From: an uncultured Christensenellaceae bacterium
GTDB taxonomy: Bacteria; Bacillota_A; Clostridia; Christensenellales; UBA3700
Direction of reading: 5' to 3'
DNA: 6,917 nt
Assembly (NCBI GenBank): GCA_944381335.1
Contig: CALWKT010000073.1
Span: forward strand, 1 to 6,917
Shown here: in pieces, positions 1-6,599 of the stretch
How the letters are laid out: each line of letters opens with the position of its first letter
Numbering within the stretch: position 1 is the stretch's first letter
Notes under the pieces: model-generated
The model's input: only the letters and a program-made list of their open reading frames with translations
What the model was told of the DNA's origin: nothing
Database searches by the model: none
Program-made: the position numbers and the translations under genes

Positions 1-1252
1 GTCTTTTGCGGGGTGGTTTGTTTTTTGGAATTTTTGTCGAAGCGGGCGCGTCCTGTGCAAAAACGACGTCCTCGTATCGGTCGAAATACACCGTTGCCAG
101 AAGTGAGTCTTCTTCAACGCGGTCTCCTCTGCGCACGTTGTATTTTATTCCCACGTGCGGCGACACGGAGTCTTCTTTTCTGTTCCTTCCGCCGCCGAGC
201 GCAAGCACGGTCTTTGCCGCTTCCATAGCGTCAACTCTTTCCACGTATCCGGATTTTTCGGAATACACTTCGATCTTGCAAGCAGCGCGGCACAACGGTT
301 TTTCAAGCGCGTCAGCCTTTGCGCCCTGCGCGGTAAGCATGCAGGCGAACTTCTTCAGCGCGGCGCCCGAAGCGACCGCTTCGTCCACGTCCTTTTCCGC
401 TCCTTCGTAACCGAGAAGCTGAACGCAAAGCGCTTTCGCGACGGTATAAAGCGGACAATCCGTCTTTCCTCTCAGCACTTCGAGCGCGCCTTCGACCTCT
501 AAGGAATTGCCTATGTAATCAGAAAGCGGCTCGTTCATGTCGGTGATCAACGCGCTGACGTTTCTGCCTGCCCTTTTCCCGACTTTTACCATAAGCGAAG
601 CGAGTTTTTCCGCGCTTTTCAGGTCATGCATGAACGCCCCATTGCCGCACTTGACGTCGAGAACGATGTTCTTTGCGCCGGAAGCCAGCTTTTTGGACAT
701 GATGGAAGCGGCGATCAGCGGCACGCTTTCCACGGTTGCGGTGACGTCCCTGAGCGCGTACAGGATCTTGTCGGCAGGACATATATCCTTTGTCTGTCCG
801 GCGATCGCAAGCCCCGCTTCGTCTATCTGCCTGTAAAATTCTTCTTCGGAAAGCGAAGTGCTGACCCCGTCCACCGCCTCAAGCTTATCCAGCGTTCCGC
901 CCGTATGCCCCAGTCCTCTGCCGCTCATCTTGGCGCAAACTCTGCCGAGCGCCGCCATTACGGGGATCACGATAAAACTGGTGCTGTCTCCCACGCCCCC
1001 GGACGAGTGCTTGTCGACCGTCCTGTCGCCGTATGCGGAGAGATCGATAGTGTCGCCGCTTTCAGCCATGGCTGACGTGAGATAAAAAGTCTCTTCGTCC
1101 GTCATGCCGTTTACCGCCGTCGCCATAAGCAAAGCGGCGGACTGATAGTCCGCTACGCTGCCGTCGCATACCCCTCTGATCCAGAAACGTATCTGTTCTT
1201 CGGAAAGGGCTTTTTTGTTGCGTTTGTCGTCGATGACGTCGTAGATGCGCAT
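1..1252 (-). CDS. pdp: Pyrimidine-nucleoside phosphorylase, 3' end cut by window edge
   Basis: Cytoplasmic salvage enzyme that cleaves uridine, deoxyuridine and thymidine with phosphate to give the free base and (deoxy)ribose-1-phosphate. My translation gives 417 residues with no stop before the window edge; the family usually has about 433, so only the last residues are missing. The phosphate-site motif DKHSSGGVGD lies at residues 80-89 and the family signature SGRGLGHTGGTLDKLE at 110-125. K81, S83, K108, R168, S183 and K187 all fall at the positions known for Firmicutes PyNP. A Lys at 108, as opposed to the Met of E. coli thymidine phosphorylase, favours the broad-specificity PyNP type over strict DeoA, although 'deoA' would also be used as a name. 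The ATG at 1252-1250 has AAGGAG five bases upstream, and the preceding gene stops one base before it, so translation is probably coupled. The C-terminus visible at the edge is unusually basic (PKNKPPRKR). Fourth gene of the nadD-yqeK operon. Confidence 0.95.
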   Translation of the reverse strand, partial: MRIYDVIDDKRNKKALSEEQIRFWIRGVCDGSVADYQSAALLMATAVNGMTDEETFYLTSAMAESGDTIDLSAYGDRTVDKHSSGGVGDSTSFIVIPVMAALGRVCAKMSGRGLGHTGGTLDKLEAVDGVSTSLSEEEFYRQIDEAGLAIAGQTKDICPADKILYALRDVTATVESVPLIAASIMSKKLASGAKNIVLDVKCGNGAFMHDLKSAEKLASLMVKVGKRAGRNVSALITDMNEPLSDYIGNSLEVEGALEVLRGKTDCPLYTVAKALCVQLLGYEGAEKDVDEAVASGAALKKFACMLTAQGAKADALEKPLCRAACKIEVYSEKSGYVERVDAMEAAKTVLALGGGRNRKEDSVSPHVGIKYNVRRGDRVEEDSLLATVYFDRYEDVVFAQDAPASTKIPKNKPPRKR

Positions 1253-1253
1253 A

Positions 1254-1601
1254 CTATCTCCTTTTTCTCGCGGTGTCAATGATGTTTTTTACCGCGTTTT
1301 CGTCGGCATTTCCGCCCAGCTTCTTTATCGCGTAAACGAGATCGGTGTCAAAAGTCACCGCAACTTCTCTGAAACCGAATTTCTGAGCGAGTTCGTTCTC
1401 AAGTTCCTTTGTGTAACGGGTTATTCCGCTCAGAGTGAACATCGGCTCGGATATCAGCCCTACCGCGAGATAATCACCGGCAGAAGCGTAACAGAACTCC
1501 TTGACGAGCGGATATTCCGCCAGAAATCCGTTTATGTCGGCATAAGCGGAAGCTACGATCAACTGAGGTGCGGCTAAAGCCGCGATGATAAATGCGTTCA
1601 T
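1254..1601 (-). CDS. Unrecognised 115-residue protein between rsfS and pdp
   Basis: I do not recognise this gene with certainty. Residues 1-20 are hydrophobic (MNAFIIAALAAPQLIVASAY) but have no basic residue and no lipobox Cys, so a classical signal peptide is unlikely. The middle (GDYLAVGLI, 42-50) followed by an amphipathic helix (about 58-75) and the strand EVAVTFDTDLVYAIKKL (79-95) resembles the pattern of the YhcN/YlaJ sporulation-lipoprotein fold, in which a strand, a helix and a V-x-V-T-x-D strand follow one another. That resemblance is only by eye. The tail is basic (ARKRR). The gene stops one base before pdp and starts 35 bases after rsfS, so it is inside the operon. The start is odd: an in-frame TGA lies two codons upstream of the ATG, and the only ribosome site (GAGG) sits one base from it inside an inverted repeat. 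TTG at codon 14 is an alternative start but has no ribosome site. Even spacing and frame argue that it is a real gene. Confidence 0.75.
   Translation of the reverse strand: MNAFIIAALAAPQLIVASAYADINGFLAEYPLVKEFCYASAGDYLAVGLISEPMFTLSGITRYTKELENELAQKFGFREVAVTFDTDLVYAIKKLGGNADENAVKNIIDTARKRR
1258..1263 (-). promoter_or_regulatory. Ribosome binding site of pdp
   Basis: AAGGAG read on the minus strand, five bases before the ATG at 1252. The stop codon TAG of the preceding gene (1256-1254) lies between this site and the ATG, which indicates translational coupling. It fixes the pdp start. Confidence 0.75.
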
Positions 1602-1611
1602 ACCTCAGTTG
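1560..1611 (-). repeat. 10-bp inverted repeat enclosing an inner hairpin over a start codon
   Basis: On the minus strand, CAACTGAGGT (1611-1602) immediately precedes the ATG of the 115-residue gene, and its exact reverse complement ACCTCAGTTG (1569-1560) lies within codons 11-14. Between them, GCGGCT TT AGCCGC (1583-1570) is a second perfect palindrome directly next to the right arm. In the mRNA the outer stem would hide the GAGG ribosome site and stack on the inner hairpin, leaving the AUG in the loop. The repeats are seen directly. A role as a translational switch is inference; a protein operator or coincidence is possible. Confidence 0.6.
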
Positions 1612-1636
1612 TGCGCGTTTTCTGCGTTTTTATGCG

Positions 1637-2008
1637 CTATTTCGTATAAGTTTCTCTGAAATCTTCGTAACGGGTCACGTTCTGACCGTTGCCCCAGAGT
1701 TGTTCCAGGCTGTAAAGCCTTCTCGTCTCCTCGTGGAACACGTGTACGACTACGCTGCCGTAATCGACGACCGCCCATCTGCCGTCTCTTTTGCCTTCGC
1801 TTCTGAGCGGCTCGAGAGAATAATTCTTGCTGAGTTCTTCCTCGAGATTGTTGGCAAGCGCCTTGACCTGAGTGGTCGAACGCCCGCTTACGATCACGAA
1901 ATAGTCCGCAACGATGGAAAGTTCTCCGATGTCGATGACCGTGATGTCGACGCCTTTTTTGTCGTCGAGAATTTTACAGATCAGATTTTTCAATTCGTTT
2001 GCTTGCAT
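1637..2008 (-). CDS. rsfS: Ribosomal silencing factor RsfS (YbeB/Iojap family)
   Basis: Binds ribosomal protein uL14 on the 50S subunit and blocks joining with 30S, lowering translation in stationary phase or starvation. The 123 residues are close to the usual length and cover the whole domain. Diagnostic stretches are DITVIDIGELSIVADYFVIV (21-40), SGRSTTQVKA (41-50), the segment EGKRDGRWAVVDYGSVVVHV (71-90) and the following FHEETRRLYSLEQLW (91-105). The ATG at 2008 is preceded by GGAG five bases upstream. The gene begins 11 bases after the stop of the nadD-yqeK fusion, the same order as yqeK-yqeL in Bacillus subtilis, which supports the assignment and a shared transcript. Confidence 0.96.
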   Translation of the reverse strand: MQANELKNLICKILDDKKGVDITVIDIGELSIVADYFVIVSGRSTTQVKALANNLEEELSKNYSLEPLRSEGKRDGRWAVVDYGSVVVHVFHEETRRLYSLEQLWGNGQNVTRYEDFRETYTK

Positions 2009-2019
2009 ATTTTCTCCGT

Positions 2020-3129
2020 TTATTTATAGTAATTCACCGCCTGTCGGGTCAGCGGATATATTTCGCAGTTTTTTTCGATGAGATAGTCATAGGAACGCCT
2101 GAGGCACGCTCTGAAGCCCTTTTCAAAGTCTTCGCGTATCAGTTTTCTGAGCGCTTCCACCCCGGTGAAATCTCTCGCGTCCTCGAGCATGTCCGCGCAG
2201 AAAATCAGCTTGTCAAGCGTGTTCATGCCCGGTTTCCCGGTACAATGGCAAGCAATCGCGTCGACGATTTTTGCGTCCTTTATTCCGTATTCGTCCATAG
2301 CGAGCACGGCTCCGTAGAACTGGTGTTCCACTTCGCTTCCGGCACAATCCGCCGGCAATTTCGACCTGTCGTGCGGACTTTTGCTCCTCAGCTTTGCGCA
2401 GTCGTGAAGCATGGCTGCAAGGAATACTTCGTCGTTGTCCAGCCCTAACCGGCACTCGAAGTTGAGCCTTAAAGCACATTCGCAGGTACGCGCGATGTGA
2501 TCGAACGTTTTGGGCAACACTTCTGCCTTGAGTTTTTCGGCGTAACCGCCAAAGCGCCTGTAAAGCCCGTTGCGCTTGATATAAGCGGCGACGTTTTCAG
2601 GAATGTCATCCGTTTTGTCCATGTTTATCAGATACCTGACGCAGGTAGAACTGACCGCTTTCGGCACGTCGTCCACGAGCGTTATGTCCGCGCCCTTTCC
2701 GCGCCAGTAAGCAAGCGCTTTTTCAAATTCTTCTTCTCTGTCCGCTCTGGGGAAAACGATCAGGGGAAGGAGCTTTATCACTTTTTCAGGTTCTTTCCAT
2801 TTGTCAAGATCTATAAGGCTGTCACCGCCTATGATATACGCCGCGTCGTCATACCTTTCTTTTATCATTGGAAGCACGTCGCAGGCGTAATTCACACCGC
2901 CGAGTTCGTATTCGAGCGTGCAGAGTTCAAATTCCGGACGATCGGAAAGCGCGATCTTCAGCATTTCTATCCTGTCCTCGAACGAGACGTTGCAACTCTT
3001 GTGCGGAGGAATTCCGGAAGGGAGAAAAACCACTTTTTCAAGACCGGCTGAAAGCGCCTTTTCAGCCATAGCTATATGAGAATTGTGCACAGGGTCGAAC
3101 GCCCCGCCGAAAATACCCGTTTTCGCCAT
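2020..3129 (-). CDS. nadD: NadD-YqeK fusion: nicotinate-nucleotide adenylyltransferase with C-terminal HD hydrolase
   Basis: Two-domain cytoplasmic protein of 369 residues. Residues 1-192 are NadD, which joins ATP and nicotinate mononucleotide to make deamido-NAD: GIFGGAFDPVHNSH (5-18) with the HxxH nucleotidyltransferase motif, FLPSGIPPHK (35-44), GGDSLIDLDKW (101-111) and VSSTCVR (159-165), the ISSTxIR motif. Residues 195-369 are a YqeK-type HD domain, the family whose characterised members split Ap4A symmetrically to ADP. Its metal ligands H211, H242-D243, H269, H295 and D313 are all present, as is HCTGKPGMNTLDK (295-307). In Bacillus these are two adjacent genes, so this is a fusion; I see no internal stop or frameshift. 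The start chosen is the ATG at 3129, because the conserved NadD sequence begins at once. A TTG at 3147 would add six residues but lies inside the promoter. No ribosome site precedes the ATG. First gene of its operon. Confidence 0.95.
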   Translation of the reverse strand: MAKTGIFGGAFDPVHNSHIAMAEKALSAGLEKVVFLPSGIPPHKSCNVSFEDRIEMLKIALSDRPEFELCTLEYELGGVNYACDVLPMIKERYDDAAYIIGGDSLIDLDKWKEPEKVIKLLPLIVFPRADREEEFEKALAYWRGKGADITLVDDVPKAVSSTCVRYLINMDKTDDIPENVAAYIKRNGLYRRFGGYAEKLKAEVLPKTFDHIARTCECALRLNFECRLGLDNDEVFLAAMLHDCAKLRSKSPHDRSKLPADCAGSEVEHQFYGAVLAMDEYGIKDAKIVDAIACHCTGKPGMNTLDKLIFCADMLEDARDFTGVEALRKLIREDFEKGFRACLRRSYDYLIEKNCEIYPLTRQAVNYYK

Positions 3130-3199
3130 ATGAATATTATATATCAAAACACACGTTCAATCAATTGTTTTTCAAAATTTTACCTCACGTTTAAACTCC
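3130..3199. other. Divergent intergenic region between nadD-yqeK and the membrane protein gene
   Basis: This 70-bp AT-rich stretch must serve both directions. The minus-strand promoter is clear. For the plus strand I see only a weak candidate: TTGTTT at 3165-3170 and TTTAAA at 3190-3195, 19 bases apart, which is longer than ideal. Neither gene has a good Shine-Dalgarno sequence, so both may be leaderless or poorly translated. Confidence 0.5.
3136..3164 (-). promoter_or_regulatory. Predicted sigma-A promoter of the nadD-yqeK operon
   Basis: On the minus strand TTGATT (3164-3159, four of six matches to TTGACA) is separated by exactly 17 bases from a perfect TATAAT (3141-3136). Seven bases beyond the -10 box is position 3129, the A of the nadD ATG. 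The message would therefore be leaderless, in agreement with the lack of any Shine-Dalgarno sequence there. The promoter boxes are seen in sequence; the transcription start is inferred. Confidence 0.7.
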
Positions 3200-3958
3200 G
3201 TGAAAAAAGTCAACAATCAGGATATGCACAGATATATCGACACGTTTTTTATAATACTCGGCGTATTCGTGGTAAGCTTTGTGATCTGCGGACTTCTGAC
3301 GGCAAAGTTCGCGGTCAAACTTGCGATTTCCTTTGCCTTTTCGCTTGTCGCCGTATGCGTTCTCGCTTACCTCACACGCGGCGGGAAACGCGGCAACGCG
3401 GATTACAGATCGTTCGTTACATACTGCCTGCTTTCCGAAGAAAGCGAAACCGCCGCGATGCTGAAAAGCGCGGGATTTCTGTCCGAAAACGCCGCCCCGC
3501 TGGACGGCTTTTACGTTGCGGACGGCTCTGCGGTTTATCTTCATCTGAAATTCTCACGGCCGTCAGCCGATCTCATAGTCTCCCTTTACAAGAAATGCAG
3601 AAAAAACGCATTGTCCAGGCTCACTGTCTGGTGCACTTCTTTTGAAAGAAAAAGCGTTGCCATATCATGCACTCTGCCGGGCGTTGAAATAAAATTCAGA
3701 ACGCTGAAACCGCTGTACAAGTCGCTCAGAAAGAAAAAACTTCTGGACGGAAAGATAGCGGGGACTGCCTCTCGACCTTCGTTCAGAACGCTTTTGCCCG
3801 TAATCCTCAGCACGCGCAATTCGTACAGATTCGCGCTGGCGGCGCTTACGCTTTACGCGTTTTCCTTGCTCACTCCTCTCAGAATATATTATATCGTTGC
3901 GGCGACTTCTACCCTCGTTCTCGCGATCGTATCGAGAATATACGGCGAAAAGATCTGA
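3200..3958 (+). CDS. Four-helix membrane protein with a soluble middle domain, function unknown
   Basis: The only plus-strand gene; 252 residues from a GTG. I do not recognise the family. Two predicted membrane helices lie at about 13-33 and 36-58, a soluble domain at 60-205, and two more helices at about 210-225 and 229-246, so both ends and the soluble domain are probably on the same side of the membrane. The many Lys and Arg residues next to the helices (TRGGKR, KKCRKN, RKKK) favour the cytoplasm. The soluble part (LDGFYV 101-106, AVYLHLKF 111-118, then RLTVWCTSFERKSVAISC, PGVEIKFRTLKPLYKSL) follows the order of strands and helices of Mrr-like endonuclease domains, but the expected acidic residue before the Lys of the ExK motif is a His (HLK, 115-117). 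This is a by-eye inference. The start is uncertain: ATG at 3224 (M9), with AGGA one base upstream, is the alternative. It is transcribed away from nadD and converges on the HD gene. Confidence 0.85.
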   Translation: MKKVNNQDMHRYIDTFFIILGVFVVSFVICGLLTAKFAVKLAISFAFSLVAVCVLAYLTRGGKRGNADYRSFVTYCLLSEESETAAMLKSAGFLSENAAPLDGFYVADGSAVYLHLKFSRPSADLIVSLYKKCRKNALSRLTVWCTSFERKSVAISCTLPGVEIKFRTLKPLYKSLRKKKLLDGKIAGTASRPSFRTLLPVILSTRNSYRFALAALTLYAFSLLTPLRIYYIVAATSTLVLAIVSRIYGEKI

Positions 3959-3972
3959 CCGCGCCGTTTTTC
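3942..3972 (+). terminator. Possible intrinsic terminator of the membrane protein gene
   Basis: ACGGCG (3942-3947) and CGCCGT (3962-3967) form a 6-bp stem around a 14-base loop and run into TTTTT (3967-3971). It overlaps the last codons and the stop of the gene. The stem is short and the loop long, so strength is uncertain. Confidence 0.45.
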
Positions 3973-3975
3973 TCC

Positions 3976-4028
3976 ACGCGCGCATGTGTACCGGGGCAAA
4001 TAAAAACGCGCGCATACAGCGCGCGCAT
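3976..4028. repeat. Short repeats of ACGCGCGCAT
   Basis: ACGCGCGCAT occurs at 3976-3985 and 4006-4015, and a nine-of-ten copy GCGCGCGCAT at 4019-4028. The latter two overlap the terminator stem; the first could offer an alternative stem arm. The rest of the 131-bp gap between the convergent genes holds nothing else I can identify. Confidence 0.5.
4001..4026 (-). terminator. Intrinsic terminator of the hslO-TPR-HD operon
   Basis: Read on the minus strand, a 7-bp all-GC stem (4025-4019 with 4013-4007) closes the loop TGTAT and is followed directly by TTTTTA. It lies about 65 bases past the stop of the HD gene. On the plus strand the A-tract precedes the stem and no T-tract follows, so it works only leftward. 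Confidence 0.8.
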
Positions 4029-4089
4029 GATTGAATATTGTTATATTATAAGGCTTGATTTCCGTTGCCGCTCAGTCCGCTCGGCAGGA

Positions 4090-4812
4090 TCACTCAATAT
4101 CGTCGTCGTCCGGCTTGGGAACGTCTTCGATCTGTTTTCTGCTCATTCTCTTGACAGTGTTGATAATGACGTTGTTGATATACAGCCTGAACTCGCACCC
4201 GAGGAACTTAGCCGCCTTTTCGCTCATGACTATGCGGGGAAGGAATATCCTGAGGTAATCCATAACTGACGATGAGTTGTCCATATAGAATTTCACGCTG
4301 ATGATCTTCTTCTCTCCGTCGACAAGCACGATGTTCTTGCGTATCGAATAATTGACGATGTCGTGTATGTCGTCGTTGCGTTCGTTGATCCTTTTCACGC
4401 GCGTGCGGTGCGCGTCGCTCTTGTCCGCGATCACGATTGCCGCCGCAATTTCGTTCACGACGTTGCCTATCTCCTCCTCGTGGTTGCCCACAGCCGTACA
4501 GATCGCGCATACGTCCTCGAGAGGCATGCCCATATCCTTGAGTATAGGATATATGAGAAGTGCGCCCGTCACGCCGTGATCCTTGCGGTTTATCATGTTG
4601 CCCACGTCGTGTACGTAACCGGCTATCCTCGCAAGTTCCTTGGTCTTTTCGTCATAACCGAGCTTGTCAAGTATCATATAAGCGGTCCGCGAAACGTATC
4701 CCACGTGTCTGAGACCGTGTTCGGTATACTTCATCGCGCTGAGCACGTGATTGGCTCCGTCGATCAGAAGCTGGATCTCCTTGCTGTTTTTCACGTCTTC
4801 GTAAGTTACCAT
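4090..4812 (-). CDS. HD-domain metal-dependent phosphohydrolase
   Basis: A 240-residue cytoplasmic protein with an N-terminal HD domain. Metal-binding candidates are H36 (HGLRH), H68-D69 (AGYVHDVGN), H79, H111 (AVGNHEEEIG) and D130 (IADKSDAHRTRV), so the active site appears intact. HD enzymes of this kind hydrolyse phosphate esters, often of nucleotides; the substrate cannot be told from the sequence. After the HD domain comes a beta-rich C-terminal part (about 152-228: VKFYMDNSSSVMDYLRIFL, then EKAAKFLGCEFRLYINN), which I recall as typical of a conserved uncharacterised clostridial HD family, and an acidic tail (PKPDDDDIE). The ATG at 4812 has a very strong ribosome site (AAGGGAGGG) that overlaps the end of the TPR gene, whose stop is 11 bases upstream. 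It is the last gene of the operon and should be made together with the TPR protein. Confidence 0.9.
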   Translation of the reverse strand: MVTYEDVKNSKEIQLLIDGANHVLSAMKYTEHGLRHVGYVSRTAYMILDKLGYDEKTKELARIAGYVHDVGNMINRKDHGVTGALLIYPILKDMGMPLEDVCAICTAVGNHEEEIGNVVNEIAAAIVIADKSDAHRTRVKRINERNDDIHDIVNYSIRKNIVLVDGEKKIISVKFYMDNSSSVMDYLRIFLPRIVMSEKAAKFLGCEFRLYINNVIINTVKRMSRKQIEDVPKPDDDDIE

Positions 4813-4823
4813 ATTCCCTCCCT

Positions 4824-6599
4824 TCAGGTGAACAACTCGTAGTCGTCCTGCTTCTCGACGAACGCTATGTCCGTCGCTTTTTCTATCACGCGGCGGTTGT
4901 CTCCGCCGGCGGCATGGTCAAGATAATACATCACCATCTTGACGAAAGTCTGAAAGTCGTCTATCTGCGATTCCTTGTTCTGAGATATAAGCGCCGCCAT
5001 TATGCGTTCTACTGCGGCGTCGAGCTGTTTGCCGGAATACTTGCCCTCAATGGCGCCCTTTACGCGGATGGTGACGTACGCGCGCCTGAAAACCAGATCA
5101 GAATTTTCAATTATCCTGGGCGCGCGGGTGTTCATCTTGTACATCCTGCCGTCGTGCACGTAATAGATCACAGGCGACGAAGAATACAGGAACTGGCAGG
5201 TGATTATCTCCTCTTTGAGCGCCGGGGTGATGTCGTCGTCGAGAAGCATGTCTGAAACAGTTTCTCTCAGATCCGCCGTGTATTTGCTGTCGCAAAGGAA
5301 CACAGCGAACGTGATTATGCCGAGTTTTTCGTCGATAGGACAATTCTCTATCCCGAATCTGACGAAATATTCGTACGCATACATTTTGTCCTTTATCTTG
5401 ATGAGCGCGTTTTTAAGCTCACGCATCGTGCCTTCCAGCCTGGTGCCTTCAGACGTCGTGCGCATAGGGAGCATATTTATTATTTTGTCTATATCCGCCC
5501 TCATGTCCGCAGTCATTTCAAGCGGAGCAAAGTCGTAAAACGACGGCTTTATCCTGCAATCCGCATACTTTTCAAGGTATCTCTTGACGAACTTTGCGTC
5601 GTCCATATCGCCCATCAGCGCGACCTGAGCGTTTATGACCTTGAGCGCTTCGTCTCTCTTTCCGCAGAGATTGAGCGCTATCGCGTACATCTTGTTGTAG
5701 TAGTAATAGTCGGGATCTTCGATCGCCAGCGCGCGCGAAAGTTCGAGCAGTTTTTCGTTGTAGCCGCACGAAACGAACGCCGCAAATATGTCTCTCAGTC
5801 CTCTCAGATCGTCTGAATCAACTGCGTCCACAAGCCTGTCTGCGACCTCGTCCGCCATGTAAGTATCGCCGAGGATGTTCGCCGCGTTGAATTTCACGCA
5901 CAGCGCCGCTACGTCTGAAGTGACGATCTCTAGCACTTTGTCCGCATAGTAAACCGCCTTGTTGCAGTCAAATTTCAGGCAACAGCGCGCCATAATCCTG
6001 TAAAATTCGCAAGTGTATTCTCCCGCCAGATCTATCTTTCCGAGCAGGAAATTCACCGCCTGACGACACTTGCCCCTTTCCACGAGGTCGCGCGCTTCCT
6101 GCAAAATCGCATAGACGTTTTCGTCCGGAACGGGTTCTCCTTCAAGCCCGTCCATCGGCTGAGAAAAACTCTGAAGCGACATCGCAAAATCGCGGAACGC
6201 CCTCTCCAGCACCTTTCTTTCGCCCTCGGGCGCCGCAGAAAAATCAAGCGTGTCTTTGACGAGTCCGAAATAATAGCCGACGGCTTCTGCGTTCTGCATC
6301 TGGATGTTGTTGCTGACGAGTTCTCTGACTATCGGCTTCACCGAAACGTCTCTGATCTTTCCGCCCGTCTTCATGTATTGCTTGAGCGCGCGGTGCAGAT
6401 AGTAGTTGGACACCGGGTAGTTGCTCATTTCGGCAAAAGCAATGCCGCGCGTCTTGTCGGCGCGTACGTTTTTCTGACCGAAACGGTTGAGAAGTTTTAC
6501 GCTTTCGGCGGCTTTGCCCCTTGCGAGCATGCCTTCGGCAAGCGAAAGTATCTGCTCCGGATCGTAATTTTCAGTTGTCGGAACGTTTATTACCGTCAT
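4824..6599 (-). CDS. TPR-like helical-repeat protein, function unknown
   Basis: A 591-residue protein with no signal peptide or membrane helix, so probably cytoplasmic. Helix pairs of tetratricopeptide type are visible at about 13-76 (ILSLAEGMLARGKAAESVKLL), 162-226 (ILQEARDLVERGKCRQAVNFL, then ARCCLKFDCNKAVYYADKVL) and 282-326 (YAIALNLCGKRDEALKVI). Most repeats are degenerate, as is common in unannotated TPR proteins. Residues 360-591 form a different, mixed alpha/beta region (IIYYV-like strand near 477-489, VTIRVKGAIEG at 509-519) that I cannot assign. The ATG at 6599 is supported by GAGGA five bases upstream and lies inside hslO, giving a 29-nt overlap in another frame. TPR arrays usually bind other proteins; the adjacent HD phosphohydrolase is the obvious candidate partner, which is inference from the operon. 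Confidence 0.88.
   Translation of the reverse strand: MTVINVPTTENYDPEQILSLAEGMLARGKAAESVKLLNRFGQKNVRADKTRGIAFAEMSNYPVSNYYLHRALKQYMKTGGKIRDVSVKPIVRELVSNNIQMQNAEAVGYYFGLVKDTLDFSAAPEGERKVLERAFRDFAMSLQSFSQPMDGLEGEPVPDENVYAILQEARDLVERGKCRQAVNFLLGKIDLAGEYTCEFYRIMARCCLKFDCNKAVYYADKVLEIVTSDVAALCVKFNAANILGDTYMADEVADRLVDAVDSDDLRGLRDIFAAFVSCGYNEKLLELSRALAIEDPDYYYYNKMYAIALNLCGKRDEALKVINAQVALMGDMDDAKFVKRYLEKYADCRIKPSFYDFAPLEMTADMRADIDKIINMLPMRTTSEGTRLEGTMRELKNALIKIKDKMYAYEYFVRFGIENCPIDEKLGIITFAVFLCDSKYTADLRETVSDMLLDDDITPALKEEIITCQFLYSSSPVIYYVHDGRMYKMNTRAPRIIENSDLVFRRAYVTIRVKGAIEGKYSGKQLDAAVERIMAALISQNKESQIDDFQTFVKMVMYYLDHAAGGDNRRVIEKATDIAFVEKQDDYELFT

Noticed and set aside
1..40. T-rich stretch as a terminator for pdp
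   Set aside because: It reads as A-rich on the coding strand and is still within the pdp open frame.
6..1075. Plus-strand open frames across the first kilobase
   Set aside because: The minus strand here encodes a full pyrimidine-nucleoside phosphorylase with every catalytic residue; the plus frames are its shadows.
1540..1601. Signal peptide at the N-terminus of the 115-residue protein
   Set aside because: The hydrophobic stretch has no basic residue before it and no lipobox Cys or convincing cleavage pattern at the right place.
1592..2029. Long plus-strand open frame opposite rsfS, and similar ones opposite nadD-yqeK, the HD gene and the TPR gene
   Set aside because: They mirror clearly recognised minus-strand genes, their translations are low-complexity and rich in His, Arg and Phe, and they lack ribosome sites.
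3130..3147. TTG at 3147 as the start of nadD-yqeK
   Set aside because: It would add six residues before a protein that normally starts right at the nucleotide-binding motif, and it overlaps the predicted promoter.
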